NCBI GenBank assembly: GCA_002438685.1
Contig: DJQG01000010.1
Span: 1 to 9,415 of the forward strand
DNA length: 9,415 nucleotides
From: Ruminococcaceae bacterium UBA6392
GTDB lineage: Bacteria; Bacillota; Clostridia; Oscillospirales; Acutalibacteraceae
Direction of reading: 5' to 3'
Both the position numbers and the translations under genes were made by a program. Positions 1-6,702 of the stretch are shown one piece after another (position 1 is the first letter of the stretch; the number at the start of each line of letters is the position of its first letter). The notes under the pieces were generated by a model. The model was not told the DNA's origin. It worked only from the letters and a program-made list of their open reading frames with translations, and did not search any database.

Positions 1-96
1 TTTGCCGGGTAGGATTTTGCTTTGTATGCTTTGCGCTGACGGCAATGATATATGAGCGTCATTTGTCCCGCGCTTGAAGCTTTTTCTTTCCTTTAC

Positions 97-124
97 TTGA
101 CAACCGGCGAAGCGGTTATATAAT
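97..124 (+). promoter_or_regulatory. Sigma-A-type promoter of the MATE-GNAT operon
   Basis: The -35 hexamer TTGACA (97-102) is separated by 16 bases from the -10 hexamer TATAAT (119-124); both match consensus. The predicted transcript starts near 131, about 32 bases before the MATE start. The spacer holds a small inverted repeat, AACCG (102-106) and CGGTT (113-117), which could be a repressor site. In the preceding bases 1-96 I see no convincing gene or RNA, only a weak 5-bp dyad (TGACG/CGTCA). Confidence 0.8.
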
Positions 125-162
125 TAGACTGTTCGTTTTTTTGCACGCATGGGGGTAGTTAA

Positions 163-1545
163 ATGGAAAAAGATAAATCGTTTCTCGGCACTCAGCCGGT
201 CGGCAAGCTGCTTTTCAAGCTCTCGCTTCCGACGGTCATAGCGCAGATAGTCAATATGCTATACAATATCGTCGACCGCATATATATCGGCCATATGCCC
301 GGCGACGGCAGCCTTGCGCTGACGGGAGTCGGCGTGTGCCTGCCGATAATCATGATAATCTCGGCATTCGCCGCGTTCGTCAGCGCGGGCGGCGCACCCA
401 GAGCGTCCATATCAATGGGCAAGGGCGACAACAGCTCGGCAGAAAAAATACTCGGCGGCTGCTTCTCCATGCAGATAGTCATATCCGCAGTTCTGACTGC
501 GCTGCTGCTTATCTTTGACCGCAATCTGCTCCTCGCGTTCGGCGCGAGCGAGAACACGATAGAATACGCGGTCGATTATATGAATATCTACGCCATAGGC
601 ACTGTTTTTGTCCAGCTGACGCTCGGCATGAACGCGTTTATAACGGCGCAGGGCTTCGCGAATACCGGCATGGTGACCGTCATGATAGGTGCTGTGTCGA
701 ATATAGTGCTTGACCCGATATTTATCTTTGGGCTGCACATGGGAGTTAAAGGTGCCGCGCTCGCGACGATCATATCGCAGTGCGTCTCGTGCGTCTGGGT
801 CGTGGCGTTCCTCTTCGGCAAAAAGACGGTGTTGCGTCTGAAGGCGAATAACTTCCTTGTATCGCCTAAAATTATCCTGCCGTGCATTACGCTCGGGCTG
901 GCGACATTTATCATGCAGTCGAGCGAGAGTGTCATCTCGGTCTGCTTCAACTCGTCTTTGCTCAAATACGGCGGAGATATCGCCGTCGGCGCGATGACGA
1001 TACTGACGAGTGTCATGCAGTTCGCCATGCTGCCGCTCAACGGAATTTCGCAGGGATCTCAGCCGATTCTCAGCTACAACTACGGCGCGGGAAACAGCGA
1101 GCGCGTCAAGAAGACATTCAAGCTGCTTCTTGCAGTGTGTCTCACTTATTCGTTCCTGCTCTGGGGATTCATCGAGCTGTTCCCGCAGGGCTTTGCAAAG
1201 ATGTTCAGCTCCGACGCCACGCTTATCGATTTCACCGCGCACGCCCTGCGAATATACTGCGCCGTACTCTGCTTGTTCGGTATACAGATGTCGTGCCAGA
1301 TGGCGTTCGTGTCGATAGGCAGCGCGCTGTGCTCAATATCGGTCGCGGTCGTTCGCAAATTTGTGCTGCTCCTGCCGCTTATTTATATCATGCCGATGTT
1401 CGTCGCAGACAAGACGATGGGCGTCTATATGGCGGAGCCCGTGGCGGATGTTATTGCGATAACCTTCACGTCCATACTCTTTACAATTCAGTTCGGAAAA
1501 GCAATGAAAAAGCTCGAAGCGCAGAAAAAAGGGGAGGCAAAATAA
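163..1545 (+). CDS. MATE-family multidrug/metabolite efflux transporter
   Basis: A 460-residue polytopic membrane protein of the MATE family, which exports cationic drugs, dyes or metabolites in exchange for Na+ or H+ across the cytoplasmic membrane. The length fits the family (about 450-470 residues, 12 helices). The N-terminus has the usual MATE pattern: a short cytosolic lead (KSFLGTQPVGKLLFKLSLPT), then a first helix running into the family-typical MLYNIVDRIYIGH segment near residues 38-50, and a Gly/Ala-rich helix with SAGGAPRASISMGKGD near 76-92. The second half has the matching pseudo-repeat, with GISQGSQPILSYNYGAGN near 294-311. It resembles the MepA-like branch of Gram-positive bacteria, but the substrate cannot be read from sequence. 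The ATG at 163 is preceded by the purine-rich site GGGGGT (151-156). The stop abuts the GNAT start, so the two are co-transcribed. The family call is solid; the substrate is unknown. Confidence 0.93.
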   Translation: MEKDKSFLGTQPVGKLLFKLSLPTVIAQIVNMLYNIVDRIYIGHMPGDGSLALTGVGVCLPIIMIISAFAAFVSAGGAPRASISMGKGDNSSAEKILGGCFSMQIVISAVLTALLLIFDRNLLLAFGASENTIEYAVDYMNIYAIGTVFVQLTLGMNAFITAQGFANTGMVTVMIGAVSNIVLDPIFIFGLHMGVKGAALATIISQCVSCVWVVAFLFGKKTVLRLKANNFLVSPKIILPCITLGLATFIMQSSESVISVCFNSSLLKYGGDIAVGAMTILTSVMQFAMLPLNGISQGSQPILSYNYGAGNSERVKKTFKLLLAVCLTYSFLLWGFIELFPQGFAKMFSSDATLIDFTAHALRIYCAVLCLFGIQMSCQMAFVSIGSALCSISVAVVRKFVLLLPLIYIMPMFVADKTMGVYMAEPVADVIAITFTSILFTIQFGKAMKKLEAQKKGEAK

Positions 1546-2145
1546 ATGGCCGGTGAAATAAAAATCCGTGCGGCAGCGCCCGGCGACGCGCCGGCGCTGC
1601 TCGGAATATACGCGCCCTATGTCAAAAACACCTCGATAACATACGAATACGATGTGCCGAACGAGGAGGAGTTTCGCGGGAGAATCGAATCGACTCTCAA
1701 AAAATACCCGTATCTCGTGCTCGAAAGGGACGGAGATATCCTCGGCTATGCCTATGCGGGTTCGCTTCATTCGCGCCCGGCGTATGATTGGGCGGTCGAG
1801 ACATCGATCTATCTCGACCGGAATGCGCGCGGCAGGGGACTCGGCAGAAAGCTCCACGACGCGCTCGAAGCCGTGCTGCGCGAGCAGGGCTTCCTCAACA
1901 TGAACGCCTGCATAGCCTATCCCGAAGTTGAGGACGAATATCTGACGAAAAACAGCGCGGAATTCCACGCGCATCTCGGCTACCGAATGGTCGGCGGCTT
2001 CACAAAATGCGGATATAAATTCCACCGCTGGTATTGCATGGTCTGGATGGAAAAGCTCATCGGCGAGCATCTTGAAAATCAGCCGCCGGTTATACCGTTC
2101 CCGCAGATAAAAGATGTCATCCGCGAGAAGTACGGAATAGATTAA
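1546..2145 (+). CDS. GNAT N-acetyltransferase (YncA/phosphinothricin-acetyltransferase-like)
   Basis: A 199-residue cytosolic acetyl-CoA-dependent N-acetyltransferase of the GNAT superfamily. The sequence runs like the YncA/Pat group: IRAA at 7-10 opens the fold, IYAPYV and TSITYEYD (residues 21-36) follow, then YAYAGSLHSRPAYDWAVET (68-86). The acetyl-CoA pyrophosphate loop is RGRGLG (95-100), fitting R-x-x-G-x-G, and the C-terminal AEFHAHLGYRMVG (138-150) is the usual GNAT end motif. Members of this group acetylate amino-acid-like compounds such as methionine sulfone/sulfoximine or phosphinothricin; which one applies here is not visible. About 30 residues extend beyond the normal fold (170-199), ending in a Pro-rich stretch. 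The ATG directly follows the MATE stop codon with no gap. A GGGGAGG site (1531-1537) lies inside the end of the MATE gene, so translation is probably coupled. A joint detoxification role with the exporter is inference. Confidence 0.88.
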   Translation: MAGEIKIRAAAPGDAPALLGIYAPYVKNTSITYEYDVPNEEEFRGRIESTLKKYPYLVLERDGDILGYAYAGSLHSRPAYDWAVETSIYLDRNARGRGLGRKLHDALEAVLREQGFLNMNACIAYPEVEDEYLTKNSAEFHAHLGYRMVGGFTKCGYKFHRWYCMVWMEKLIGEHLENQPPVIPFPQIKDVIREKYGID

Positions 2146-2151
2146 AAATAT

Positions 2152-2199
2152 ACACGCCCCGAAAGAACCGTGCACTGTCTTTCGAGGCGTGTGTTTTTT
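2152..2199 (+). terminator. Rho-independent terminator, probably bidirectional, between convergent genes
   Basis: A 15-bp stem with one mismatch (2152-2166 with 2178-2192), an 11-base loop and a T-run at 2194-2199 follow the GNAT stop by six bases. On the minus strand the same hairpin is followed by TATTTTTAAT (2151-2142), so it can also end the converging propeller transcript. No other hairpin was seen in 2200-2256. Confidence 0.85.
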
Positions 2200-2256
2200 A
2201 TGGCTTGCAGTTTCCCTTATTCTCGGCCTTTACCCTCAGACCAATTGTCAAAAAAC

Positions 2257-3309
2257 TTATTTGATCTTTATCTGCCAGTATGCGATGTAGTCTCTCTCGT
2301 AGGTATAGGTGATGTGGATGGTGTCACCCTTGACGACGACTGCGGGATAAGAATACTCAGCGAGGCCCTTTTCAAAGGTCTTTATCTTTGTGAAGGTCTT
2401 GCCGTCGTCGGTCGAAACGGAGAGGACAAGAGGAGTGCGGATGCCGGGGATACCTATGTTGTTATAAGCCAAGAAGATTCTGCCCTGATCGTCGGTGTCG
2501 AGGTCGATACCGCTGTTGTTGTTGGGCAGCTTGGTGGCATAAGCGCGGCACCAGGTCTTACCGTTATCATAGGAATCGCTGCGATAGATCTTGCCGACCT
2601 TTGTTCTTGTGAACATATGGACAGAGCCGTCAGCGGACTGCCAGAGGGTGGGCTGAATCATCGGAACTTTGAACCATGTGCAGTATTTCGAATCGATCTC
2701 TGCGGTCTTGATCCAGGTCTCGCCGTCGTCATTGGAGATATCGACGAAGCATCTGTACTTGTCGTCGATCTCGGTCGAAGCGGGCGCAAGAACGGTGCCG
2801 TCCTTAAGTCTGATGGGCTTGTTCTTGACGGGGCCTCTGCCGCCGCTGTTGTCGCCGGCAACGAGCTCTTTGGGAGCGCTCCAGCTTCTGCCGTCGGTCG
2901 AGGTTACATAGTAAGTCTGCCAATACTCAGTGGTCTTGCCGACCTTGAAGTAAAGAACGACAGTGCCGTCTTCCTTCTGGAACAGAACGGGGTTCCAGTG
3001 AGCGACATCATCAGCCGCGGAAACAACGACAGGATCGCTCCAGCCGTCCTCTTCGGTGCGAACCGAGGTGTAGATCTTGACATCGTTCTCCTGCTCGGAA
3101 GAGCCGCCGAACCAGGCTGCGATAACGGAGCCGTCATCGAGGGGCAGAACCGTTGAAGCGTGGCAGGAATCGGTTATCTTCTTGTCGAAGATCATTTCTT
3201 TTGTAGCGGAGACGATGATGTCATCGCTCGAGCTTTTAGCCATGCCTATGGATGCGAGAGCAAACATGAGGCTGATTGCGACGAGAACTGATAAAATTCT
3301 CTTGGTCAT
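2257..3309 (-). CDS. Secreted BNR-repeat (sialidase-like) six-bladed beta-propeller protein
   Basis: A 350-residue exported protein of the BNR-repeat, sialidase-like superfamily (BNR_2-type). Residues 1-24 form a Sec signal peptide (TKR, then a hydrophobic core) with a likely cleavage after GMA (22-24). The mature chain is almost entirely propeller. Asp-box motifs lie at STDGRSW (137-143, shortened), SNDDGETW (192-199), SYDNGKTW (246-253) and STDDGKTF (299-306). Motifs that I associate with this branch are CHAST (49-53), WNPVLF (105-110), GPVKNKPI (159-166), LPNNNSGID (261-269) and EYSYPAVV (318-325). Known relatives are exo-glycosidases or glycan-binding proteins, but I cannot point to the N-terminal FRIP motif of classic GH33 sialidases, so sialidase activity is not established. 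I start at the ATG at 3309, not the in-frame ATG 18 codons upstream, because AGGAGG (3317-3322) sits 7 bases before it and the signal peptide begins there. It is a gap-free paralogue of the next gene upstream. Confidence 0.88.
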   Translation of the reverse strand: MTKRILSVLVAISLMFALASIGMAKSSSDDIIVSATKEMIFDKKITDSCHASTVLPLDDGSVIAAWFGGSSEQENDVKIYTSVRTEEDGWSDPVVVSAADDVAHWNPVLFQKEDGTVVLYFKVGKTTEYWQTYYVTSTDGRSWSAPKELVAGDNSGGRGPVKNKPIRLKDGTVLAPASTEIDDKYRCFVDISNDDGETWIKTAEIDSKYCTWFKVPMIQPTLWQSADGSVHMFTRTKVGKIYRSDSYDNGKTWCRAYATKLPNNNSGIDLDTDDQGRIFLAYNNIGIPGIRTPLVLSVSTDDGKTFTKIKTFEKGLAEYSYPAVVVKGDTIHITYTYERDYIAYWQIKIK

Positions 3310-3334
3310 TTTACTTCCTCCTAAAAAATTTCCT

Positions 3335-3363
3335 ATATTACGCCGCGTTTCCACAACGCTCAA
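3335..3363 (-). promoter_or_regulatory. Possible weak promoter for the downstream propeller gene
   Basis: Read on the minus strand, TTGAGC (3363-3358) is 17 bases from TAATAT (3340-3335). Each hexamer matches consensus at about four of six positions. It lies in the 100-base gap between the paralogues, where I saw no terminator, so read-through from the upstream gene is also likely. A small dyad GCGTT/AACGC sits in the spacer. Confidence 0.35.
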
Positions 3364-3409
3364 GAGGGTTTTGAACGTTTGAAAATCACGAAAAAGCCAC
3401 GGAAAAACA

Positions 3410-4732
3410 TCACTTGATCTTTATCTGCCAGTAGGCGATATAGTCTCTTTCATATGTATAAGTGATGTGGATAGTGTCGCCCTTGACAACGACTGCGGGA
3501 TAAGAATACTCCGCGAGTCCGGTCTCGAAGGTCTTTATCTTCGTGAAGGTCTTGCCGTCATCAAGCGAAACGGCGAGAGTGAGTGGCGTTCTGATGCCGG
3601 GAATTCCGACGGGGTTATAAACGAGGAAAATTCTGCCGCTGTCGTCGGTGTCGAGGTCGATACCGCTGTTGTTGTTCGGCAGGTTGGTCGGATATGCGGC
3701 ACACCAGGTCTTGCCGCCGTCATAGGAATCACTTCTGTATATCTTGCCGACCTTCGTTCTCGTGAACATATGGACAGAGCCGTCCTTTGACTCCCAGAGC
3801 GTGGGCTGAATCATCGGGGTCTTGAAGAAGCCGAGGAAGGTCGAATCAATTTCGGGGGTTCTGTTCCAGGTCTTGCCGTTGTCGGTCGATATGTCAACGA
3901 AGCATCTGTATTTGCCGCCGAGCTCGGTCGAGCCGGGAGCGAGTATAGTGCCGTTCTTGAGTCTGATGGGCTTGTTCTTGACGGGACCTCTGCCACCGCT
4001 GTTGTCGCCGGGGACAAGCTCTCTGGGAGTAGCCCAGTTCTTGCCGTCGGTCGAGATGGAATAGTAGGTCTTCCAGTACTCCGTGTCCTTGCCGACCTTG
4101 AAATAGAGGGTTATCGTGCCATCGTCATTCTGGAAGAGAACGGGGTTCCAGTGGGCGACATTCGGATCGGCGGAAACTCTTATGGGCTCGCCCCATTTTC
4201 CGTCCGTGCCGCGCACGCTTGTGAGTATCTTGACATCGTCGTCGCTCTCGGACGAGCCTGCGAACCATGCCGCAACAACTGTGCCGTTGTCAAGAGGCAG
4301 AACGGTTGAAGCGTGGCAGGAGTCGGTGGGCTTTTCGGTGAATATCCATTCCTTCTCAGCGGAGACGATTATCTTCTTGGGATCGGTTTCAACCGCTGCG
4401 GGCTTGCTGCTGTCCGGTTTGGATGGGATGGTAGTCGAGCCGCTGTTGTCGCCCGCTGCGGGCTTCGTGGTGTCGACAGCGGGGGTTGTTGCCTTGGTGG
4501 GATTCTTTTTGACTGAAGGCGCGGCGGAAACGGCGTCGGTGCCGTCCGTCTCTGGCTCGGTCGTCTCGGGCTCAGCGGTGGTATCCTCCGACGCGGGAGC
4601 CGTTGTCGCATCCGTCTTGGTGTCGGATGCCGCGGTGGTGTCGCTGCTGTCGCTGCCGCTCTTGTCCGAAGCGCAGGCCGCAAATGACAGGATCATAAGA
4701 ACTGCAATGGCTAAAGCTAAAAATCTTTTCAT
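3410..4732 (-). CDS. Lipoprotein with Ser/Thr-rich stalk and sialidase-like BNR beta-propeller
   Basis: A 440-residue paralogue of the gene downstream. Residues 1-20 are a lipoprotein signal peptide with the lipobox-like FAAC and acylation Cys20, so the protein should be tethered to the outer face of the cytoplasmic membrane. Residues 21-118 are a low-complexity linker rich in Ser, Thr, Asp, Ala, Pro and Glu, long enough to carry the catalytic or binding part through the cell wall. Residues 121-440 are the propeller, aligning with residues 31-350 of its neighbour without a gap at roughly 77% identity by eye; the last 36 residues are identical. Asp boxes fall near 227-233, 282-289, 336-343 and 389-396. 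The same family motifs are kept (CHAST 139-143, LPNNNSGID 351-359). The start is supported by a GGAG site about 8 bases upstream and by the signal peptide. Being promoter-proximal, it is probably the lead gene of a two-gene operon. The glycan substrate is unknown, and no sialic-acid catabolic gene lies in this window. Confidence 0.88.
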   Translation of the reverse strand: MKRFLALAIAVLMILSFAACASDKSGSDSSDTTAASDTKTDATTAPASEDTTAEPETTEPETDGTDAVSAAPSVKKNPTKATTPAVDTTKPAAGDNSGSTTIPSKPDSSKPAAVETDPKKIIVSAEKEWIFTEKPTDSCHASTVLPLDNGTVVAAWFAGSSESDDDVKILTSVRGTDGKWGEPIRVSADPNVAHWNPVLFQNDDGTITLYFKVGKDTEYWKTYYSISTDGKNWATPRELVPGDNSGGRGPVKNKPIRLKNGTILAPGSTELGGKYRCFVDISTDNGKTWNRTPEIDSTFLGFFKTPMIQPTLWESKDGSVHMFTRTKVGKIYRSDSYDGGKTWCAAYPTNLPNNNSGIDLDTDDSGRIFLVYNPVGIPGIRTPLTLAVSLDDGKTFTKIKTFETGLAEYSYPAVVVKGDTIHITYTYERDYIAYWQIKIK

Positions 4733-4864
4733 TTCACAAATCTCCGTAGGGTCTCGATTTTTTCGGTCAACCGGTTATTTAGATGCTTCGAGGCCACGGA
4801 TATTCATTGCCTGCGCCATATAAGCGGTAATGGAGATCGGCGGCCACCATTTATATCGTTAAAC

Positions 4865-4894
4865 ATTATACATCGTTTCGACAGAAAAAGTCAA
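4865..4894 (-). promoter_or_regulatory. Strong promoter with A-rich upstream element for the propeller genes
   Basis: On the minus strand TTGACT (4894-4889) is 18 bases from a consensus TATAAT (4870-4865). Directly upstream lies an A/T-only stretch (4895-4925, ending in a run of seven A) that looks like an UP element. The predicted start near 4858 leaves a leader of about 126 bases before the lipoprotein ATG. The leader holds a palindrome AACCGGTT (4769-4776) and one imperfect hairpin (CATTACC/GGCAATG), but no terminator. Confidence 0.8.
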
Positions 4895-5040
4895 CTTTTT
4901 TTAGTAATATTTAACTAATTTTTATGTAAAATTTCGGTAAATTTATCAATTGAATTACAAAATGCAATTTTTATGTGGCAGATACACAAATTCAGGTGTT
5001 CTGTATTAATATTCATACTACATATGGATATGCGCATGAA
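4895..5040. other. AT-rich intergenic island without a gene
   Basis: Together with the promoter, the leader and the terminator next to it, this fills the 374-base gap between the lipoprotein and peptidase genes. It is strikingly A/T-rich compared with the flanking coding DNA. I see no open reading frame with a ribosome binding site and no RNA gene. Small palindromes such as ATGCGCAT (5030-5037) are present but have no assigned role. Confidence 0.6.
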
Positions 5041-5096
5041 AAAACAAAAAAATAAAAAATCCGTGCCGCAGAGCGTAAAATCGCACAGCTGCACGG
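5041..5096 (-). terminator. Rho-independent terminator of the M20 peptidase gene
   Basis: On the minus strand a hairpin closed by CCGTGC/GCACGG (5096-5091 with 5066-5061), with an inner GCG/CGC helix, is followed by a T-rich tract (5060-5041: ATTTTTTATT and TTTTTGTTTT). It begins 11 bases past the peptidase stop codon. Confidence 0.85.
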
Positions 5097-5106
5097 AAAA
5101 TAATAT

Positions 5107-6546
5107 TTATTTATAGTTCCTCAGAACCTCTTTGTAGAACTCTATCGCCGCGCCGATGGCGGAGAGGTCGATGTTCTCGTCAACACTGTGGACGCTGTTG
5201 AACTGCTGCATGTTTATGTCGATCGGCGCAAAGCGCAGCGTGCACGGGCAGACATCGCTTATCCAGCGGGCATCGGTTCCGGCAGCGAGAACGAACGGGG
5301 CGACTGCGGCGTGCGGGAACACATCTCTCGCGCAGCGGCATACATATTTGAACGCCCTGCTGCTTGTGTCCGCCGGTCGGTGGAACTCATGTCCGTCGGC
5401 GGGTTCGGTTATCTCGAGCGCGTATTTTTTCGCGAGCTCTCTTATCTTCTCCATGTCGACGACAAGATCCTCTTCGTCGATATATCTTATCAGCGCACTC
5501 GCCGAGCATTCGTTGTCACGCGGGGTCTTGCCTTTCTTTGACTCGATGCTGCCGAAAACGCAGGTCGTGCCGAGCATTGCCGCAGCCTGGGAGTTTATCT
5601 TCGGCATGAGCTTTATCAGCAGCGGCTCGAAGCACCGGAGATTCGCGAAAATAAGTCTCAGCGGGAAGTTCATATAGGGCAGCAGCGCCGTGAACATCTC
5701 GCGCACCTGAGCGGGCATTTTTATCGTCAGCTTCAGTGCGGAAACTTCGGCGATGAATTTCGAAACGCGGGTCACGGGATTGTCGCTGAGGGTCAGCCCC
5801 TCGGAGTCGCCCTGAACGGCGCGGACGTTTATTCTGTGGTAGCCCTTTTCGTGAACGGCTATCATCGCGCACTTGCAGTCTATCCCGTCTATCGGCGCGC
5901 TGATGACTCCGCCGCCCTCGTCGATGGCAAGCTCAAATTCGATGCCCTGCTTTTCAAAATATTTCACGGCTTCGTGTATTCCGTCGCCGAAAATCTCTTC
6001 GTTGTGTCCCGAGGCTATATATAAGTTGCACGCGGGTTCAAAATCCTCGGCTAGCAGCTCCTCGACTGCGGAGAGCTCCGCGAAGAGCGAAGTCTTTGTG
6101 TCGACTGTGCCGCGCCCCCAGATTTTTCCGTCGGATATCTCGCCGAACTTCTCGTGAGTCCAGTCGCCCGTCGCGGCAACGACATCGTGGTGCGACATGA
6201 GCAGTATATTCCTGCTCTCGTCGCGCCCGGGGATTTTATAGACCCAGCAGTCCTCGCTGAAATATTTTATCTCGGCGCGCTCGTGCAGCAGCGGAAACAG
6301 CTCTTTTACCGCCGTGCGCAGCTTCGAAAACTCCGTATCGTCATATATTTCGCGGGACGAGACGGTCTGACATTCTATCATTTTCATCAGCCGTTCGCCG
6401 TTTTCGATATCCTCTTGCTCGGTTGTATAGACCGGCTTTTCGCCTATCGGCTCGGCTTTTTTCGCGGCGAGCGCGGCTCTTATCAGCAGTATACCTATAA
6501 ATATAACAAGAACTGCGAGCACGGCGAGAAGTATATAAAGTCCCAT
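5107..6546 (-). CDS. Membrane-anchored M20-family metallopeptidase (carboxypeptidase S/PM20D1-like)
   Basis: A 479-residue M20-family dinuclear-zinc hydrolase of the ArgE/DapE/CPS superfamily, which cleaves a peptide or N-acyl amino acid bond. Residues 3-22 are one hydrophobic segment with basic residues after it, so it is most likely a membrane anchor. The metal and catalytic pattern is complete: H119 and D121 in SHHDVV, the bridging D149 in GRGTVDTK, the general base E183 and ligand E184 in GHNEEIFG, D209 in AIDEGGG, and H453 in NSVHSVDE near the end. A dimerisation or lid domain fits roughly 225-345. The long form with an anchor resembles yeast carboxypeptidase S and PM20D1 rather than soluble DapE. 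The start is the ATG at 6546, with a GGGTG site 6 bases upstream. An upstream in-frame ATG at 6576 lies within the predicted -10 box and so cannot be used. The gene stands alone between its own promoter and terminator. The substrate is unknown. Confidence 0.9.
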   Translation of the reverse strand: MGLYILLAVLAVLVIFIGILLIRAALAAKKAEPIGEKPVYTTEQEDIENGERLMKMIECQTVSSREIYDDTEFSKLRTAVKELFPLLHERAEIKYFSEDCWVYKIPGRDESRNILLMSHHDVVAATGDWTHEKFGEISDGKIWGRGTVDTKTSLFAELSAVEELLAEDFEPACNLYIASGHNEEIFGDGIHEAVKYFEKQGIEFELAIDEGGGVISAPIDGIDCKCAMIAVHEKGYHRINVRAVQGDSEGLTLSDNPVTRVSKFIAEVSALKLTIKMPAQVREMFTALLPYMNFPLRLIFANLRCFEPLLIKLMPKINSQAAAMLGTTCVFGSIESKKGKTPRDNECSASALIRYIDEEDLVVDMEKIRELAKKYALEITEPADGHEFHRPADTSSRAFKYVCRCARDVFPHAAVAPFVLAAGTDARWISDVCPCTLRFAPIDINMQQFNSVHSVDENIDLSAIGAAIEFYKEVLRNYK

Positions 6547-6574
6547 ATCGTTCACCCTTTCTCTTTCTGCCCTC

Positions 6575-6603
6575 ATTTTATCATATCCGTGTCTTTTGTG
6601 CAA
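6575..6603 (-). promoter_or_regulatory. Promoter of the M20 peptidase gene
   Basis: On the minus strand TTGCAC (6603-6598) is 17 bases from TAAAAT (6580-6575). Transcription would start near 6568, giving a leader of about 22 bases that contains the ribosome binding site. Its -35 box lies one base from that of the divergent plus-strand promoter. Confidence 0.65.
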
Positions 6604-6604
6604 C

Positions 6605-6634
6605 TTGACTTTTTAGCATATCGGATGATAAAAT
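6605..6634 (+). promoter_or_regulatory. Promoter of the rubredoxin-like/DUF3842 operon
   Basis: TTGACT (6605-6610) is 18 bases from TAAAAT (6629-6634). It is back to back with the peptidase promoter. CGGATGATAAAAT (6622-6634) mirrors the other promoter's 6589-6575 with only a two-base gap. Confidence 0.65.
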
Positions 6635-6660
6635 ATAGATACCATGAGTGGCGTATCTAT
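6635..6660. repeat. Perfect 8-bp inverted repeat at the transcription start
   Basis: ATAGATAC (6635-6642) and GTATCTAT (6653-6660) are perfect reverse complements separated by 10 bases. The repeat starts right after the plus-strand -10 box and spans the predicted transcription start. That is a normal place for a repressor operator, though it could also form a 5' hairpin in the mRNA. Confidence 0.6.
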
Positions 6661-6702
6661 CAGATGCGGTACAATAAAAAACATAAAAAACGGAGGGATT
6701 CG

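Noticed and set aside
412..1242. Minus-strand 276-codon frame inside the MATE gene.
   Set aside because: Arg/His/Asp-rich shadow translation of a membrane protein gene with no start signal and no family likeness.
1333..2175. Minus-strand 280-codon frame across the MATE-GNAT junction.
   Set aside because: Shadow of two well-supported plus-strand genes; it starts inside the terminator hairpin and has no ribosome binding site.
2170..3156. Long plus-strand reading frame (328 codons) opposite the secreted propeller gene, with a similar one at 3467-3790 opposite the paralogue.
   Set aside because: No ribosome binding site or recognisable protein. The minus-strand frame has a signal peptide and clear Asp boxes. 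The two antisense frames resemble each other only because the genes beneath are duplicates.
4116..4823. Plus-strand 235-codon Ser/Val/Ala-rich frame opposite the lipoprotein stalk, as a possible surface protein.
   Set aside because: It is the complement of the repetitive Ser/Thr/Asp linker; no start signal, and the lipoprotein reading explains the composition.
4779..4850. A 23-codon minus-strand frame in the propeller leader as a possible leader peptide.
   Set aside because: Its ATG lies about 8 bases from the predicted transcript start with no ribosome binding site, and the peptide shows no codon run typical of attenuation.
6154..6702. N-terminal extension of the rubredoxin-like frame back to 6154.
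   Set aside because: It runs antisense through the M20 peptidase gene and across the predicted promoter. The GTG at 6703 with GGAGGG is the credible start.
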